A stretch of DNA of 46,620 nt from an uncultured Muribaculaceae bacterium (GTDB lineage Bacteria > Bacteroidota > Bacteroidia > Bacteroidales > Muribaculaceae): the NCBI GenBank assembly GCA_910585285.1, contig CAJUDL010000007.1, positions 1 to 46,620 on the forward strand, in the 5' to 3' direction. Made by a program: the position numbers and the translations under genes. The first letter of the stretch is position 1. Each line of letters starts with the position of its first letter. The notes under the pieces were generated by a model. It was given only the letters and a program-made list of their open reading frames with translations, did no database searches and was not told the origin of the DNA. This document shows positions 13,725 through 21,960 of the stretch, piece by piece.

Positions 13725-15860
13725 ATGGCAACATTAGAGAAAATCAGAAGCAAATCGGTGTTCCTCATCATCGTGATCGGTGTGGCTCTTCTCGCCTTCA
13801 TCATCGGCGATGCTCTGACCAACAGCCAGAACATTTTCGGCGAGCGCACCACAATCGCAAAAGTAGGAAGCACCAAAATCGACTTTACTGACTATCAGCG
13901 TAAACGCGAAGAACTCAACAATCAGCTTGAGGAAGCACGCCGTCAGAATCCGGCGCAGTTCGCAAATTTTGACACCCAGGTGCTCGCCCAGATGGCACTC
14001 GACCAGCTTATGCAGGAAGATATCGTGCTCTCTGCCGCAAACAAAGCAGGTATCCGCACCACAGGCAATCTTCTTCGCTATTATATGATCGAGAATCCGC
14101 AGAACCAGCGCGTTATGGATATCGTTCGTCAGCTCAATGCCTCAGGTCTGAGTGTTCAGACTCCTCAGCAGGCATATGAGGTGATATTCAACCCCAAACG
14201 TAACGGTCTTACCGATGCTCAGATGGAACCTTTCCAGCGTATGTGGCTTGCAGCAGAGAAAGAGATGCAGGAAACCATTAAGGGCACTGTTTACCAGCGT
14301 GTGCTTGCCGGCACGGTAAAGGCTAATGACCTCGATAAGAAAGCTCTTTATAACGATTATGTAAATACAACAGCTGTTGACGTGGCATATCTCCCTTACG
14401 GCACACTCGATGCCAAGGAATATCCCGTAAGCGCGGATGAGCTCAAAAAGGCATATGCCGAGAAGAAAGGGCTCTTCAAAGTTGACGAAGCTACCAAAGA
14501 TGTAAGCTTCATCAGCGTGAGCATCTCCGCTTCTTCTGCCGACCGTGCGGCAGCCCGTCAGCTCGCTCAGAACACTGTCAAGGAACTCCGCGACAGCACG
14601 GGTCAGCTTAGCAAGGCAACCAAGAAAGAGGGTGTGAGCATGACTCACCATGCAGTTCGTGCCACCGACCTTCCGTCAGGTGCTGTGAAAGATTTCGTGA
14701 TGAGCGCTCCCAAAGACAGCGTAAAACTTATCTCCGAGACCGTCCAGGGCTTCACCGTGGTTCGCGTTGGCAAACGCACCGAGGCTATCGACTCTATTCA
14801 GGTTAACCTCGTAAGCACTGCAACCGAGGCTCTTGGCAATAAAGTTCTCACAGCCCTCAACAATGGTCTTCCCGCTGACTCAATCACAGCTCGCTTCTCA
14901 ATGGATAGCGTTGCTCCCCAGCTCAACCAGTGGATACCCCTCTATACAGCTCAGGGTCCCACAAACGCTATTGCCGACGAGATGCTTGACAGCCTCCGCA
15001 ACGCAGCAGGTCGCTACGTAACCCTTCAGGGCGGTGCTCAGGGTATGCTGATCGGTAAGATCACAGAGCAGAAAGCTCCCAAGACCATCTATGAGTATGA
15101 TGAAGCTGAATACGTTCTCGGTCCCAGCCTTAAGACTGTGAGCGATGAGCGTGCAAAACTTGAGAAATTCCTTCTTGAGAACAAGACTGCGGCAGACTTC
15201 GTGAAGAACGCCGAGAAAGCAGGATATACTCTTCAGAACTATAGCTTCACTCAGTCAACTCCCGCCGTTCCCCGCATGATGGGTATGAACTCTTACTATC
15301 CCGACAGTCGTCAGGTTGTTCGTTGGGTAATGATTGATGGAGATGAAGGAGAGGTAAGCCATATCTATGAATCCAAGAATGCCATCACTCCAGCCCTCTA
15401 TGCAGTGGCAGTGGAAAGAAGCTACGAGGATTACGTGCCTGTAACCAACCCAGATGTGAATGCGATGCTTACTCATGAGATTCGTGCTTCTAAAGCCGGC
15501 GACAAGCTCGTTGAGAAATTCGGTAAGAAGACACAGAGTCTCCAGAGCGCAGCTCAGGCAATGGGTGTGCAGCCCACGAATGTTGCAACATTCCGTTTCG
15601 GTCACAATGCCGGCGTTGCCGATCCTGCTGTGATGGGTCGCATCAATGGTTCGAAGGCAGACAAGAAAGTCGTTATCACCAAGGGTGAGGATGGCGTGTA
15701 TGTATATCAGGTTACCGGTAAGGCAAAGGAAAACTTCCCCTTCAACGACCAGATGTATGAGCAGCAGTATTATCAGTTTGTCAATCCCAACCTTCTCGAC
15801 ATGGTCAAGGGTGACAAGAAACTGAAAAACAATATCTACAAATTCGAAGCCGGCGATTAA
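13725..15860 (+). CDS. PpiD/SurA-like periplasmic foldase (peptidyl-prolyl isomerase family)
   Basis: Membrane-anchored folding factor of 711 aa. One N-terminal helix (about residues 12-31) leaves the rest in the periplasm. The helical segment after it (about 40-230) has the SurA-N/PpiD chaperone character, with DYQRKREELNNQLEEARRQ and QLMQEDIVLSAANKAGI. A parvulin-like section follows (about 240-345), with a second weaker one near 440-560. The classic parvulin active-site residues are not obvious, so it may act more as a chaperone than an isomerase, as for E. coli PpiD. It has its own promoter and a strong terminator, so it is monocistronic. Confidence 0.85.
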   Translation: MATLEKIRSKSVFLIIVIGVALLAFIIGDALTNSQNIFGERTTIAKVGSTKIDFTDYQRKREELNNQLEEARRQNPAQFANFDTQVLAQMALDQLMQEDIVLSAANKAGIRTTGNLLRYYMIENPQNQRVMDIVRQLNASGLSVQTPQQAYEVIFNPKRNGLTDAQMEPFQRMWLAAEKEMQETIKGTVYQRVLAGTVKANDLDKKALYNDYVNTTAVDVAYLPYGTLDAKEYPVSADELKKAYAEKKGLFKVDEATKDVSFISVSISASSADRAAARQLAQNTVKELRDSTGQLSKATKKEGVSMTHHAVRATDLPSGAVKDFVMSAPKDSVKLISETVQGFTVVRVGKRTEAIDSIQVNLVSTATEALGNKVLTALNNGLPADSITARFSMDSVAPQLNQWIPLYTAQGPTNAIADEMLDSLRNAAGRYVTLQGGAQGMLIGKITEQKAPKTIYEYDEAEYVLGPSLKTVSDERAKLEKFLLENKTAADFVKNAEKAGYTLQNYSFTQSTPAVPRMMGMNSYYPDSRQVVRWVMIDGDEGEVSHIYESKNAITPALYAVAVERSYEDYVPVTNPDVNAMLTHEIRASKAGDKLVEKFGKKTQSLQSAAQAMGVQPTNVATFRFGHNAGVADPAVMGRINGSKADKKVVITKGEDGVYVYQVTGKAKENFPFNDQMYEQQYYQFVNPNLLDMVKGDKKLKNNIYKFEAGD

Positions 15861-15881
15861 TCCGCATTCGGCTGAATGAAA

Positions 15882-15911
15882 CAAAAGCCTCCCGAGGGAG
15901 GCTTTTGTTTT
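15882..15911 (+). terminator. Intrinsic terminator after the ppiD-like gene
   Basis: Perfect 12-bp stem CAAAAGCCTCCC/GGGAGGCTTTTG with a 2-nt GA loop (15882-15907), then TTTT. Confidence 0.93.
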
Positions 15912-16008
15912 AATTAATAATTAATGGTTAATAATTAATAATTCCATTCGGCGAAGCTTTTCGCAACAAGCAACCATTAACCATTAATTATTAATTATTA
16001 ATTAAAAA
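15909..16008. repeat. AT-rich inverted word repeat (TTAATAATTAATGG family)
   Basis: The left arm iterates ATTAATAATTAATGGTTAAT; the right arm (about 15973-16005) is its complement. The loop holds CATTCGGCGAAGCTTTTCG. The same words recur at 40742-40775, 41023-41050 and 46530-46545. Confidence 0.7.
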
Positions 16009-16014
16009 AAAGTT

Positions 16015-17064
16015 ATGGATAAGGTAAAACTGATAGGGATGACGCTGGATGAGCTGCAGAATGTAGCTCTTCGCGGCAAGATGCCCCGTTTTGTGGGGAA
16101 GCAGCTTGCCGAATGGCTCTATGATAAGAAGGTCACAACCTTCGACGAGATGGCTAATATCTCCAAAAAGAATAAGCAATGGTTGTCGGAGAATTATGAG
16201 ATCGGGCGAGAGGCTCCCTCCGCAGCGCGTAAATCCTCTGATGGCACTGTTAAATATCTTTTCAAGGTAGGCAACGGTAACTCCATCGAATCGGTGTATA
16301 TACCCGATAAGGATAGAGCTACACTTTGCGTTTCGAGCCAAGCGGGCTGCAAGATGAATTGCTATTTCTGCGCCACCGGCAAGATGGGTTTCAAGGCAAA
16401 TCTTACAGCCGCGCAGATTATCAATCAGATTCTCAGCATTCCGCCTGCGCCGCAGAAAGGTTTTGAACCTATGAATCCCCTTACTAACATCGTGTTTATG
16501 GGGATGGGTGAACCTCTCGACAATTTCAAGGAGGTGAAGCGTGTTATTGAAATACTTACCGCCCCATGGGGACTCGCCTGGAGTCCGAAACGCATCACGG
16601 TCTCTACCGTAGGAAAGCTTCCGCAGCTGAAAGAACTTCTTGAGGAGACGCAAGTGCATGTGGCTATAAGCGTGCATACGGCTGATACATCTCAGCGCGA
16701 ATCCATGATGCCGGCGCAGAAAGCCTTTCCCATCTCTTCGGTGATGAAAGTGCTCGCCGCTTACGATTTCAGTCATCAGCGGCGTCTTTCGCTGGAATAC
16801 ATCATGTGGCGAAATGTAAACGATGATATTGCCCATGCCGAAATGCTTGTTAAGCTTATCGGGCAGCTCGACTGTCGTGTGAACCTCATTCGCTTCCATG
16901 CCATCCCCGGCGTGGAGCTTCAGCCGAGCAGCGAAGACAAGATGCTGATGTTCCGCAGTTATCTCAATTCCAAGGGTGTCACGGCAACAATCCGCGCCTC
17001 ACGTGGCGAAGATATTGAGGCAGCATGCGGAATGCTTTCAAATCAATTAGGAATTAGGAATTAG
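16015..17064 (+). CDS. rlmN: 23S rRNA A2503 / tRNA A37 C2-methyltransferase RlmN
   Basis: Radical SAM methyltransferase (349 aa) that methylates C2 of adenosine 2503 in 23S rRNA and, in some species, A37 of tRNAs. The cluster motif CKMNCYFC gives C112, C116 and C119. The radical SAM fold continues with NIVFMGMGEPLDNF. The C-terminal cysteine that forms the methylated intermediate in RlmN is C338 in the motif IEAACGML. Starts at the first ATG after the AT-rich repeat. A word repeat follows before pdxA. Confidence 0.96.
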   Translation: MDKVKLIGMTLDELQNVALRGKMPRFVGKQLAEWLYDKKVTTFDEMANISKKNKQWLSENYEIGREAPSAARKSSDGTVKYLFKVGNGNSIESVYIPDKDRATLCVSSQAGCKMNCYFCATGKMGFKANLTAAQIINQILSIPPAPQKGFEPMNPLTNIVFMGMGEPLDNFKEVKRVIEILTAPWGLAWSPKRITVSTVGKLPQLKELLEETQVHVAISVHTADTSQRESMMPAQKAFPISSVMKVLAAYDFSHQRRLSLEYIMWRNVNDDIAHAEMLVKLIGQLDCRVNLIRFHAIPGVELQPSSEDKMLMFRSYLNSKGVTATIRASRGEDIEAACGMLSNQLGIRN

Positions 17065-17126
17065 AAATTTCATCTGGCTAAGTGGCTCAAATAATTCCTA
17101 ATTTCTCATTCCTAATTCCTAATTAA
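17041..17126. repeat. Inverted word repeat (AATTAGG family)
   Basis: CAATTAGGAATTAGGAATTAG (17043-17063, overlapping the last codons of rlmN) is mirrored by AATTCCTAATTTC and CATTCCTAATTCCTAATT (about 17093-17125). The repeat reaching into the rlmN reading frame means the last residues of RlmN (NQLGIRN) are encoded by repeat words. Confidence 0.7.
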
Positions 17127-17140
17127 AAATTATTTTTTAC

Positions 17141-17148
17141 TATCTTTG
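17141..17148 (+). promoter_or_regulatory. -7 box for pdxA and downstream genes
   Basis: TATCTTTG, 19 nt before the ATG of pdxA, so the leader would be very short (about 12-14 nt). No clear -33 TTG. Confidence 0.5.
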
Positions 17149-17167
17149 TAGGTTAAAATATTAGAAC

Positions 17168-18262
17168 ATGGCAAAACCTATAAGAGTGGGTATCACCCAC
17201 GGCGATATAAACGGAATCGGTTATGAGGTAACGCTTAAAGCGATTTCGGATGAAAAGATCCCTGAATTGTTTACTCCCGTATTCTTCGGAAGTCCGCAGA
17301 TTGTGGAGAAAGCCCGCAGGGAATTCAATCTCGAACTTCTCCCCATACATATTGTCAAGAACAAAGGGGATATTCGCGATGGTAAACTGAATATCGTGGA
17401 GATTGGAGTAACTCACAATGATGTGGAACCGGGTATTCCTACAGCTAAATCCGGACAGGCAGCCGTAAAAGCTCTCGAATTGGCTACAGCAGCTCTTGAA
17501 GAGGGGGAAATACAGGTGCTTGTTACTGCTCCTATTTCCAAAAAGGCTGTGCAGAGCGAAGATTTCCAGTTTCCGGGTCATACTGAATATCTCCAGCAGC
17601 GTCTTGGCAAGGGAGCACATGCGTTGATGGTGCTTTTCAACGACTATCTGAAAGTGGCTCTCGTCACAACCCATCTCCCTCTGTCGAAAGTGCCTCAGGC
17701 TATCACTAAAAAGCGAGTGCTTGACCAGATTCACAGTTTCGAGAAAGTGCTTCGTAGCGATTTTACATGTGAACGTCCCAAAATAGCGGTTATGTCCCTG
17801 AATCCGCATTGTGGCGATGAGGGTCTTCTCGGCAACGAGGAGAAGGATGAAATAATTCCCGCTCTTGAGGAGGCAAAGAAGGAGGGCATCCTCGTGTTTG
17901 GACCCTATTCAGCCGACGGCTTCTTCGCGACAGACGCATACCGCAATTTTGATGGTATCCTTGCGATGTATCATGATCAGGGGCTCGCACCTTTCAAGGC
18001 TCTCGCAGGAGAGACCGGCGTTAATTTCACAGGCGGTCTTCCATTCGTGCGCACCTCTCCTGATCATGGCACAGCCTACGATCTCGCCTGGAAAGACAAA
18101 GCGGATCCGACTTCCATGCGTCAGGCGATCTATAAGGCGATAGACCTTTACCGCAACCGTGTTAACCACCAGATGGCATCAGCCAACCCCTTGCGCAAAG
18201 TGCGCACTGAGAAGGGCGTTGACAAAACGATAGACCTTACTAAAGAAGAAATAACCGAATAA
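17168..18262 (+). CDS. pdxA: 4-hydroxythreonine-4-phosphate dehydrogenase (PdxA family)
   Basis: NAD-dependent, metal-using dehydrogenase of the DXP-dependent pyridoxal-phosphate pathway (364 aa). Family features are GITHGDINGIGYEV at residues 8-21, HTEYLQ, NPHCGDEG and MYHDQGLAPFK, which carry the metal and substrate ligands, plus FVRTSPDHGTAYDLA near the C-terminus. The first motif has DIN where most PdxA proteins have DPA, a variation common in Bacteroidetes as far as I recall. The stop overlaps the next start by one base (TAATG), so the nucleotidyltransferase gene is translationally coupled to it. Confidence 0.93.
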   Translation: MAKPIRVGITHGDINGIGYEVTLKAISDEKIPELFTPVFFGSPQIVEKARREFNLELLPIHIVKNKGDIRDGKLNIVEIGVTHNDVEPGIPTAKSGQAAVKALELATAALEEGEIQVLVTAPISKKAVQSEDFQFPGHTEYLQQRLGKGAHALMVLFNDYLKVALVTTHLPLSKVPQAITKKRVLDQIHSFEKVLRSDFTCERPKIAVMSLNPHCGDEGLLGNEEKDEIIPALEEAKKEGILVFGPYSADGFFATDAYRNFDGILAMYHDQGLAPFKALAGETGVNFTGGLPFVRTSPDHGTAYDLAWKDKADPTSMRQAIYKAIDLYRNRVNHQMASANPLRKVRTEKGVDKTIDLTKEEITE

Positions 18263-19002
18263 TGAATTTTGGAATCATAGCAGCCGGCGAGGGTTCGCGG
18301 CTGGTGCAGGAGGGGGTGGCGTTCCCCAAACCCCTTGTGCCGCTTAACGGCGAGCCGATGCTCGGGCGTCTTGTGAGAATATTTCAGGAAAATGGCGCGG
18401 GCCGTATCAGCATCATTGTGAATGAGCAGATGACGGAAGTGCGCGAATTCGTAGAGAATCTTCGTAAGGAGATCTCAATACCGGTAGACCTTGTGGTGAA
18501 GACAACCCCATCTTCCATGCATAGTTTCTATGAACTCGGCAAGTTGCTGAAGGGGCACGGGCGTTTCATTGTAACCACAGTTGATACAATCTTCCGTGAG
18601 CCGGATTTTTCAGGATATGTGAAGGCATATTCCGATGCGGCTGCTGATGTTGACGGAATGATGGCGGTTACCTCGTTTGTAGACGATGAGAAGCCTCTCT
18701 ATGTAGAGACTGATGCGGAGATGAATATCACGGCGTTTCTTGACAAATCGGCAACTGACGGTGATTTGAAAGATGTTTACATCCGGGAATTCGTGTCGGG
18801 CGGCATATATGGTCTTGGTGACAAGGCTGTCGATGTGCTTGACGAATGCCTCAAAAACGGCGTGAGTCGTATGCGCAACTATCAGCGTGCGCTTGTGTCG
18901 GCAGGGTTGCGACTCAAGGCATGCGACATGGGCAAGATAATAGATGTTGACCATGCAGGTGACATCGCGAAAGCTGAACAATTCCTAACTCAAAATTCCT
19001 AA
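18262..19002 (+). CDS. NTP-transferase family sugar/alcohol-phosphate nucleotidyltransferase
   Basis: Rossmann-type nucleotidyltransferase (246 aa). The N-terminal signature AAGEGSRL (residues 7-14) with FPKPLVPLNGEPM binds the nucleotide, and VTTVDTIF carries the likely metal-binding aspartate. It would transfer CMP or another nucleotide to a phosphorylated substrate; the substrate is not readable from sequence. It overlaps pdxA by one base and is followed after 16 nt by the ATP-grasp gene. Its place beside a CDP-alcohol phosphatidyltransferase and myo-inositol-phosphate synthase suggests an activated inositol or similar head group, which is inference. Confidence 0.85.
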   Translation: MNFGIIAAGEGSRLVQEGVAFPKPLVPLNGEPMLGRLVRIFQENGAGRISIIVNEQMTEVREFVENLRKEISIPVDLVVKTTPSSMHSFYELGKLLKGHGRFIVTTVDTIFREPDFSGYVKAYSDAAADVDGMMAVTSFVDDEKPLYVETDAEMNITAFLDKSATDGDLKDVYIREFVSGGIYGLGDKAVDVLDECLKNGVSRMRNYQRALVSAGLRLKACDMGKIIDVDHAGDIAKAEQFLTQNS

Positions 19003-19018
19003 ACTATCATCAGATAAT

Positions 19019-19888
19019 ATGGCAGATATAAAGATTGCCGGAGTGATGCGCGCAGGTGCTTACTCCCCCAACCATATAGGAAACGATGCGGCGATTTTCA
19101 ACGCCGTCGCCGACCAGCTCCGCAAGCGGGGTTGCGAGGTGAAGATCTATAATGAAGAGCAATTTCAGAAAGAAAATATCACGGAGGATATAATCCTCAA
19201 TATGTGTCGCGAGAAGGCATCTATTGAAAAACTGATGCATCTTGAAGACGAAGGCAAACTCGTGATCAATTCCGGTTATGGGATTGAAAATTGCACCCGT
19301 GAGAAGATGACGCGCATCCTGCTTGGCAACGGTATTCCCTATCCCGAGAGTCTTATTGTCAACACCAATGAAGATGTGCGTGCCGATCTCGAGAAGGGCG
19401 GTTATGAGAAAGTGTGGATAAAGCGTGGCGACTTCCATGCGATGCACAAGGAGGATGTGAGCTATTGCCGCCATCCTCAGGAAGCTCAGGAGGTGCTTCA
19501 TGAATATTTCTATCGTGGCATCAAACGCGCTGTGATCAACCGTCACCTTGTGGGTGACCTTATCAAATTTTACGGGGTGCAGGGTCAGGACTGGTTCTAC
19601 TGGTTCTATCCCTTCGATGAGGGACACAGCAAATACGGCTATGAGGCTGTGAATGGTAAGTCGCAGGGTCTTGCTTTCGATGAGAATTATCTCAAGGAGA
19701 TATGCCAGAAAGCATCCGAGATAATGGATGTGAAGATTTATGGCGGCGATTGCATAGTAGATCCCGATGGCTCCATCAGAATTATAGATTTCAACGACTG
19801 GCCCAGCTTCGCGCCTTGTCGCGTGGAGGCAGCGCAGCCCATCGCAAAATGTGTGCTTCAGGCAATCAAAGAAAGGAGGAGAAAATGA
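19019..19888 (+). CDS. ATP-grasp family enzyme
   Basis: 289-aa protein with the ATP-grasp fold: a lid region around KVWIKRGDFHAMHKED and the metal-binding end IYGGDCIVDPDG then IIDFNDWPSF, with the D...D/N pattern of the third domain. Such enzymes ligate a carboxylate to an amine or phosphorylate a carboxyl or hydroxyl group. I do not recognise a named subfamily. The stop overlaps the next gene by four bases (ATGA), so it is in the same operon as the phosphatidyltransferase. Confidence 0.8.
   Translation: MADIKIAGVMRAGAYSPNHIGNDAAIFNAVADQLRKRGCEVKIYNEEQFQKENITEDIILNMCREKASIEKLMHLEDEGKLVINSGYGIENCTREKMTRILLGNGIPYPESLIVNTNEDVRADLEKGGYEKVWIKRGDFHAMHKEDVSYCRHPQEAQEVLHEYFYRGIKRAVINRHLVGDLIKFYGVQGQDWFYWFYPFDEGHSKYGYEAVNGKSQGLAFDENYLKEICQKASEIMDVKIYGGDCIVDPDGSIRIIDFNDWPSFAPCRVEAAQPIAKCVLQAIKERRRK
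19873..19879 (+). promoter_or_regulatory. Strong Shine-Dalgarno that fixes the phosphatidyltransferase start
   Basis: AAAGGAGG-type sequence 5-6 nt before the ATG at 19885. Such strong sites are rare in Bacteroidetes. It decides the start of the next gene over an upstream in-frame ATG at 19702 that would lie deep inside the ATP-grasp gene. Confidence 0.8.
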
Positions 19889-20832
19889 AAGAGAGTAAGA
19901 AACAGGGCTTCAAGGATTCCTTGAAATCGATGGATACGGAAGAAACTTTCGATCTTATTTTCTATCGCCCGATAGGTTACATGTGGGCTCTTCTTGCAAA
20001 AAAACTCGGTATCACACCCAACGCAATCACGATTGCCTCAATTTTTCTTGGCGTAGGAGCCGGAATCTGTTTCTATTTCAATGAGAATGTAAGTCCCTGG
20101 ATGAATTATTTCTGGTGGAATATCATCGGTGTCTTCCTTTTGGTATGGGCGGATTCTTTTGATAGCGCGGATGGTCAGCTTGCCCGCATGACCAAACAAT
20201 ATTCACGTATCGGTCGAATCCTTGACGGCTTGAGCGGTGATTTCTGGTTTGCCGCCATATATATAGCTATTTGTTTGCGCGAGAACGTTACGAGCGAATT
20301 TTTCTCCGCGCATCATTGGGTGATATGGGTGATGGCTGTTGTGACAGGAATTTGTCATGGTGTCCAGGCTGCTATGGGAGATTATTATCGCCAGTTCCAT
20401 CTATACTTCCTAAAAGGGGAGGATGGCAGTGAACTCGAACGTGCCGAGCATCTTTGGGATAAATTCCATTCACTGAGCTGGAAACATAATTTCTGGCAGA
20501 AGCTTACGCTCGCTTTCTATACCAATTATACTGTTGGTCAGGAGAAGCGCACTCCTCAGATGCAGAAACTGCGTGCCGCACTGCGTGCAAAATATGGCAA
20601 TGCCATCCCGCAATCTTTCCGCGATGAATTCCGCGCCAAGAGCAAGCCGCTGATGAAATATACCAACATCCTCTCCTTCAATACACGTACGTTCGCGCTG
20701 TTTGCGGCAATCCTTATTTTCCGCATGCCTTGGCTCTATTTCGCATTTGAACTCACGGTGCTCAACGGCGTTTTAATATATATGGTTTGGCGCCACGAGC
20801 GCATCTGCCGCCAGTTTACCAAGAATGTTTAA
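19885..20832 (+). CDS. CDP-alcohol phosphatidyltransferase
   Basis: Integral membrane enzyme (315 aa) that displaces CMP from a CDP-activated substrate to make a phosphodiester lipid. The complete signature D-x2-DG-x2-AR-x8-G-x3-D-x3-D is present at residues 93-118 (D93, D96, G97, A100, R101, G110, D114, D118). About six hydrophobic segments span residues 35-310. A soluble insert (about 185-260) is longer than in small family members such as PgsA. Its neighbours (nucleotidyltransferase, inositol-phosphate synthase) suggest phosphatidylinositol-type synthesis; this is inference. A long word repeat separates it from the HAD gene. Confidence 0.9.
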   Translation: MKESKKQGFKDSLKSMDTEETFDLIFYRPIGYMWALLAKKLGITPNAITIASIFLGVGAGICFYFNENVSPWMNYFWWNIIGVFLLVWADSFDSADGQLARMTKQYSRIGRILDGLSGDFWFAAIYIAICLRENVTSEFFSAHHWVIWVMAVVTGICHGVQAAMGDYYRQFHLYFLKGEDGSELERAEHLWDKFHSLSWKHNFWQKLTLAFYTNYTVGQEKRTPQMQKLRAALRAKYGNAIPQSFRDEFRAKSKPLMKYTNILSFNTRTFALFAAILIFRMPWLYFAFELTVLNGVLIYMVWRHERICRQFTKNV

Positions 20833-20940
20833 TTTTAAATGTGTAATGTTAAATTTTTCGAGGCAAACCCCTTAATTACACATTACACATTGAACATTAA
20901 ACATTAACTGAAGGCATTAAACATTTCACATTAAAAATTA
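20833..20940. repeat. Inverted word repeat (AATGTGTAATG family, copy 1)
   Basis: AATGTGTAATGTTAAAT with loop TTCGAGGCAAACCCC and then TTACACATTACACATT plus further ACATTAAACATT words. Closely matches copy 2 at 24127-24195, including the loop. Confidence 0.7.
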
Positions 20941-20946
20941 ATTATA

Positions 20947-21663
20947 GTGATCCGGGGAATAATTTTTGATTATGGAGGCACTCTCGACACCGGGGGCGAC
21001 CATTGGAGTGAGGTTATCTGGCGAGCTTATCAGCAAGCCGGCGTAGCCGTTGATAAAGCTGAATTCCGCGAAGCATACGTATATGCAGAGAGAGAGCTGG
21101 CGCGTACACGCCATATCCTTCCGGAGCATAATTTCGGCGATCTTCTTCTCATTAAGATGCGTCTCGAGTTGCAGTGGCTTTCCGAGCAGGGGCTTTTCCC
21201 TCCTGCGCAGGTAGAAGCGAAGGCGGGCGAGATCGCCGGTATATGTTATCATTCCGCTCGTTCCAAGGTAGAGGAAGCTGCACCTGTGCTTGAAGAATTG
21301 AGCAAAAAATATAAGCTTGTGCTCGTGTCTAATTTCTATGGCAATGTGGAGACTGTGCTTAGGGATTTCGGTATTGACAAGTATTTTCCGAAGATTGTGG
21401 AGAGCGCAGTTGTAGGTGTCCGTAAACCGGATCCCAAAATATTCAGTCTTGGCGTTGAGGCTTTAGGGTGCAAGCCCGATGAGACAGTAGTTGTCGGCGA
21501 CAGCTACCGTAAAGATATAGAACCGGCTGAGAAGATCGGCTGCAAGGCAATCTGGATAAAAGGTAAGGGATGGACAGATGAGGAGGATGCTCAGACATAT
21601 CCAAATACTATTTCAGATATCCGTGAGGTGCCCGGAATGTTGCAGAAATTTGACCAAAATTAA
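20947..21663 (+). CDS. HAD-superfamily hydrolase (atypical motif I)
   Basis: Cytoplasmic phosphatase-like protein (238 aa), start GTG. Motif I reads FDYGGTLDTGG: the nucleophile D8 is present but the usual second aspartate (DxD, residue 10) is glycine. Motif II is VLVSNF (S128), motif III VGVRKPDP (K160), motif IV VVVGDSYRKD (D185, D190). The helical cap lies at about residues 17-100. Loss of the acid-base aspartate suggests altered chemistry or a slow or specialised phosphatase; some HAD groups naturally carry DxG. Context suggests a phosphorylated intermediate of the neighbouring inositol-lipid genes, as inference. Confidence 0.85.
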   Translation: MIRGIIFDYGGTLDTGGDHWSEVIWRAYQQAGVAVDKAEFREAYVYAERELARTRHILPEHNFGDLLLIKMRLELQWLSEQGLFPPAQVEAKAGEIAGICYHSARSKVEEAAPVLEELSKKYKLVLVSNFYGNVETVLRDFGIDKYFPKIVESAVVGVRKPDPKIFSLGVEALGCKPDETVVVGDSYRKDIEPAEKIGCKAIWIKGKGWTDEEDAQTYPNTISDIREVPGMLQKFDQN

Positions 21664-21960
21664 CGAATTTTGCCAATAAGCCTAATTAACACAAATTAAC
21701 AGAAATTTTATTAAAGCTATATAATTTAATAAATATTATCTAATAAAGGGGTCTCTTAATAAAGTTTAAGAATTGACCCCCTTATTTTTTGTCCAAAATA
21801 GTTTGCCATTATTAAAATCGGACCTAATTTTACCGCCGGAAATTTGAAAACGATTTCATCAGGCGGTTGAGCCGCAAATCAGTTTTGAAATGTTGGAGAT
21901 TTCCGGAGTGTTTAAATTTTGGAATTAAAAATTATAAAAGAATACACACACGAATTTATT
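21664..21960. other. Gap upstream of ino1
   Basis: 297 nt, AT-rich, with one terminator (listed separately). Downstream of it no full promoter consensus was recognised, though ino1 must have its own start if the terminator works. A TTG at 21919 is in frame with ino1 but gives a 14-residue extension with no family support. Confidence 0.5.
21743..21790 (+). terminator. Terminator after the HAD gene
   Basis: ATAAAGGGGTC (21743-21753) pairs with GACCCCCTTAT (21775-21785) with one mismatch and a 21-nt loop; TTTTTT follows. Confidence 0.75.

Noticed and set aside
19702..19884. Upstream ATG that would lengthen the phosphatidyltransferase by 61 residues
   Set aside because: The extension is out-of-frame sequence of the ATP-grasp gene. 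A strong Shine-Dalgarno and an ATGA overlap support the start at 19885.
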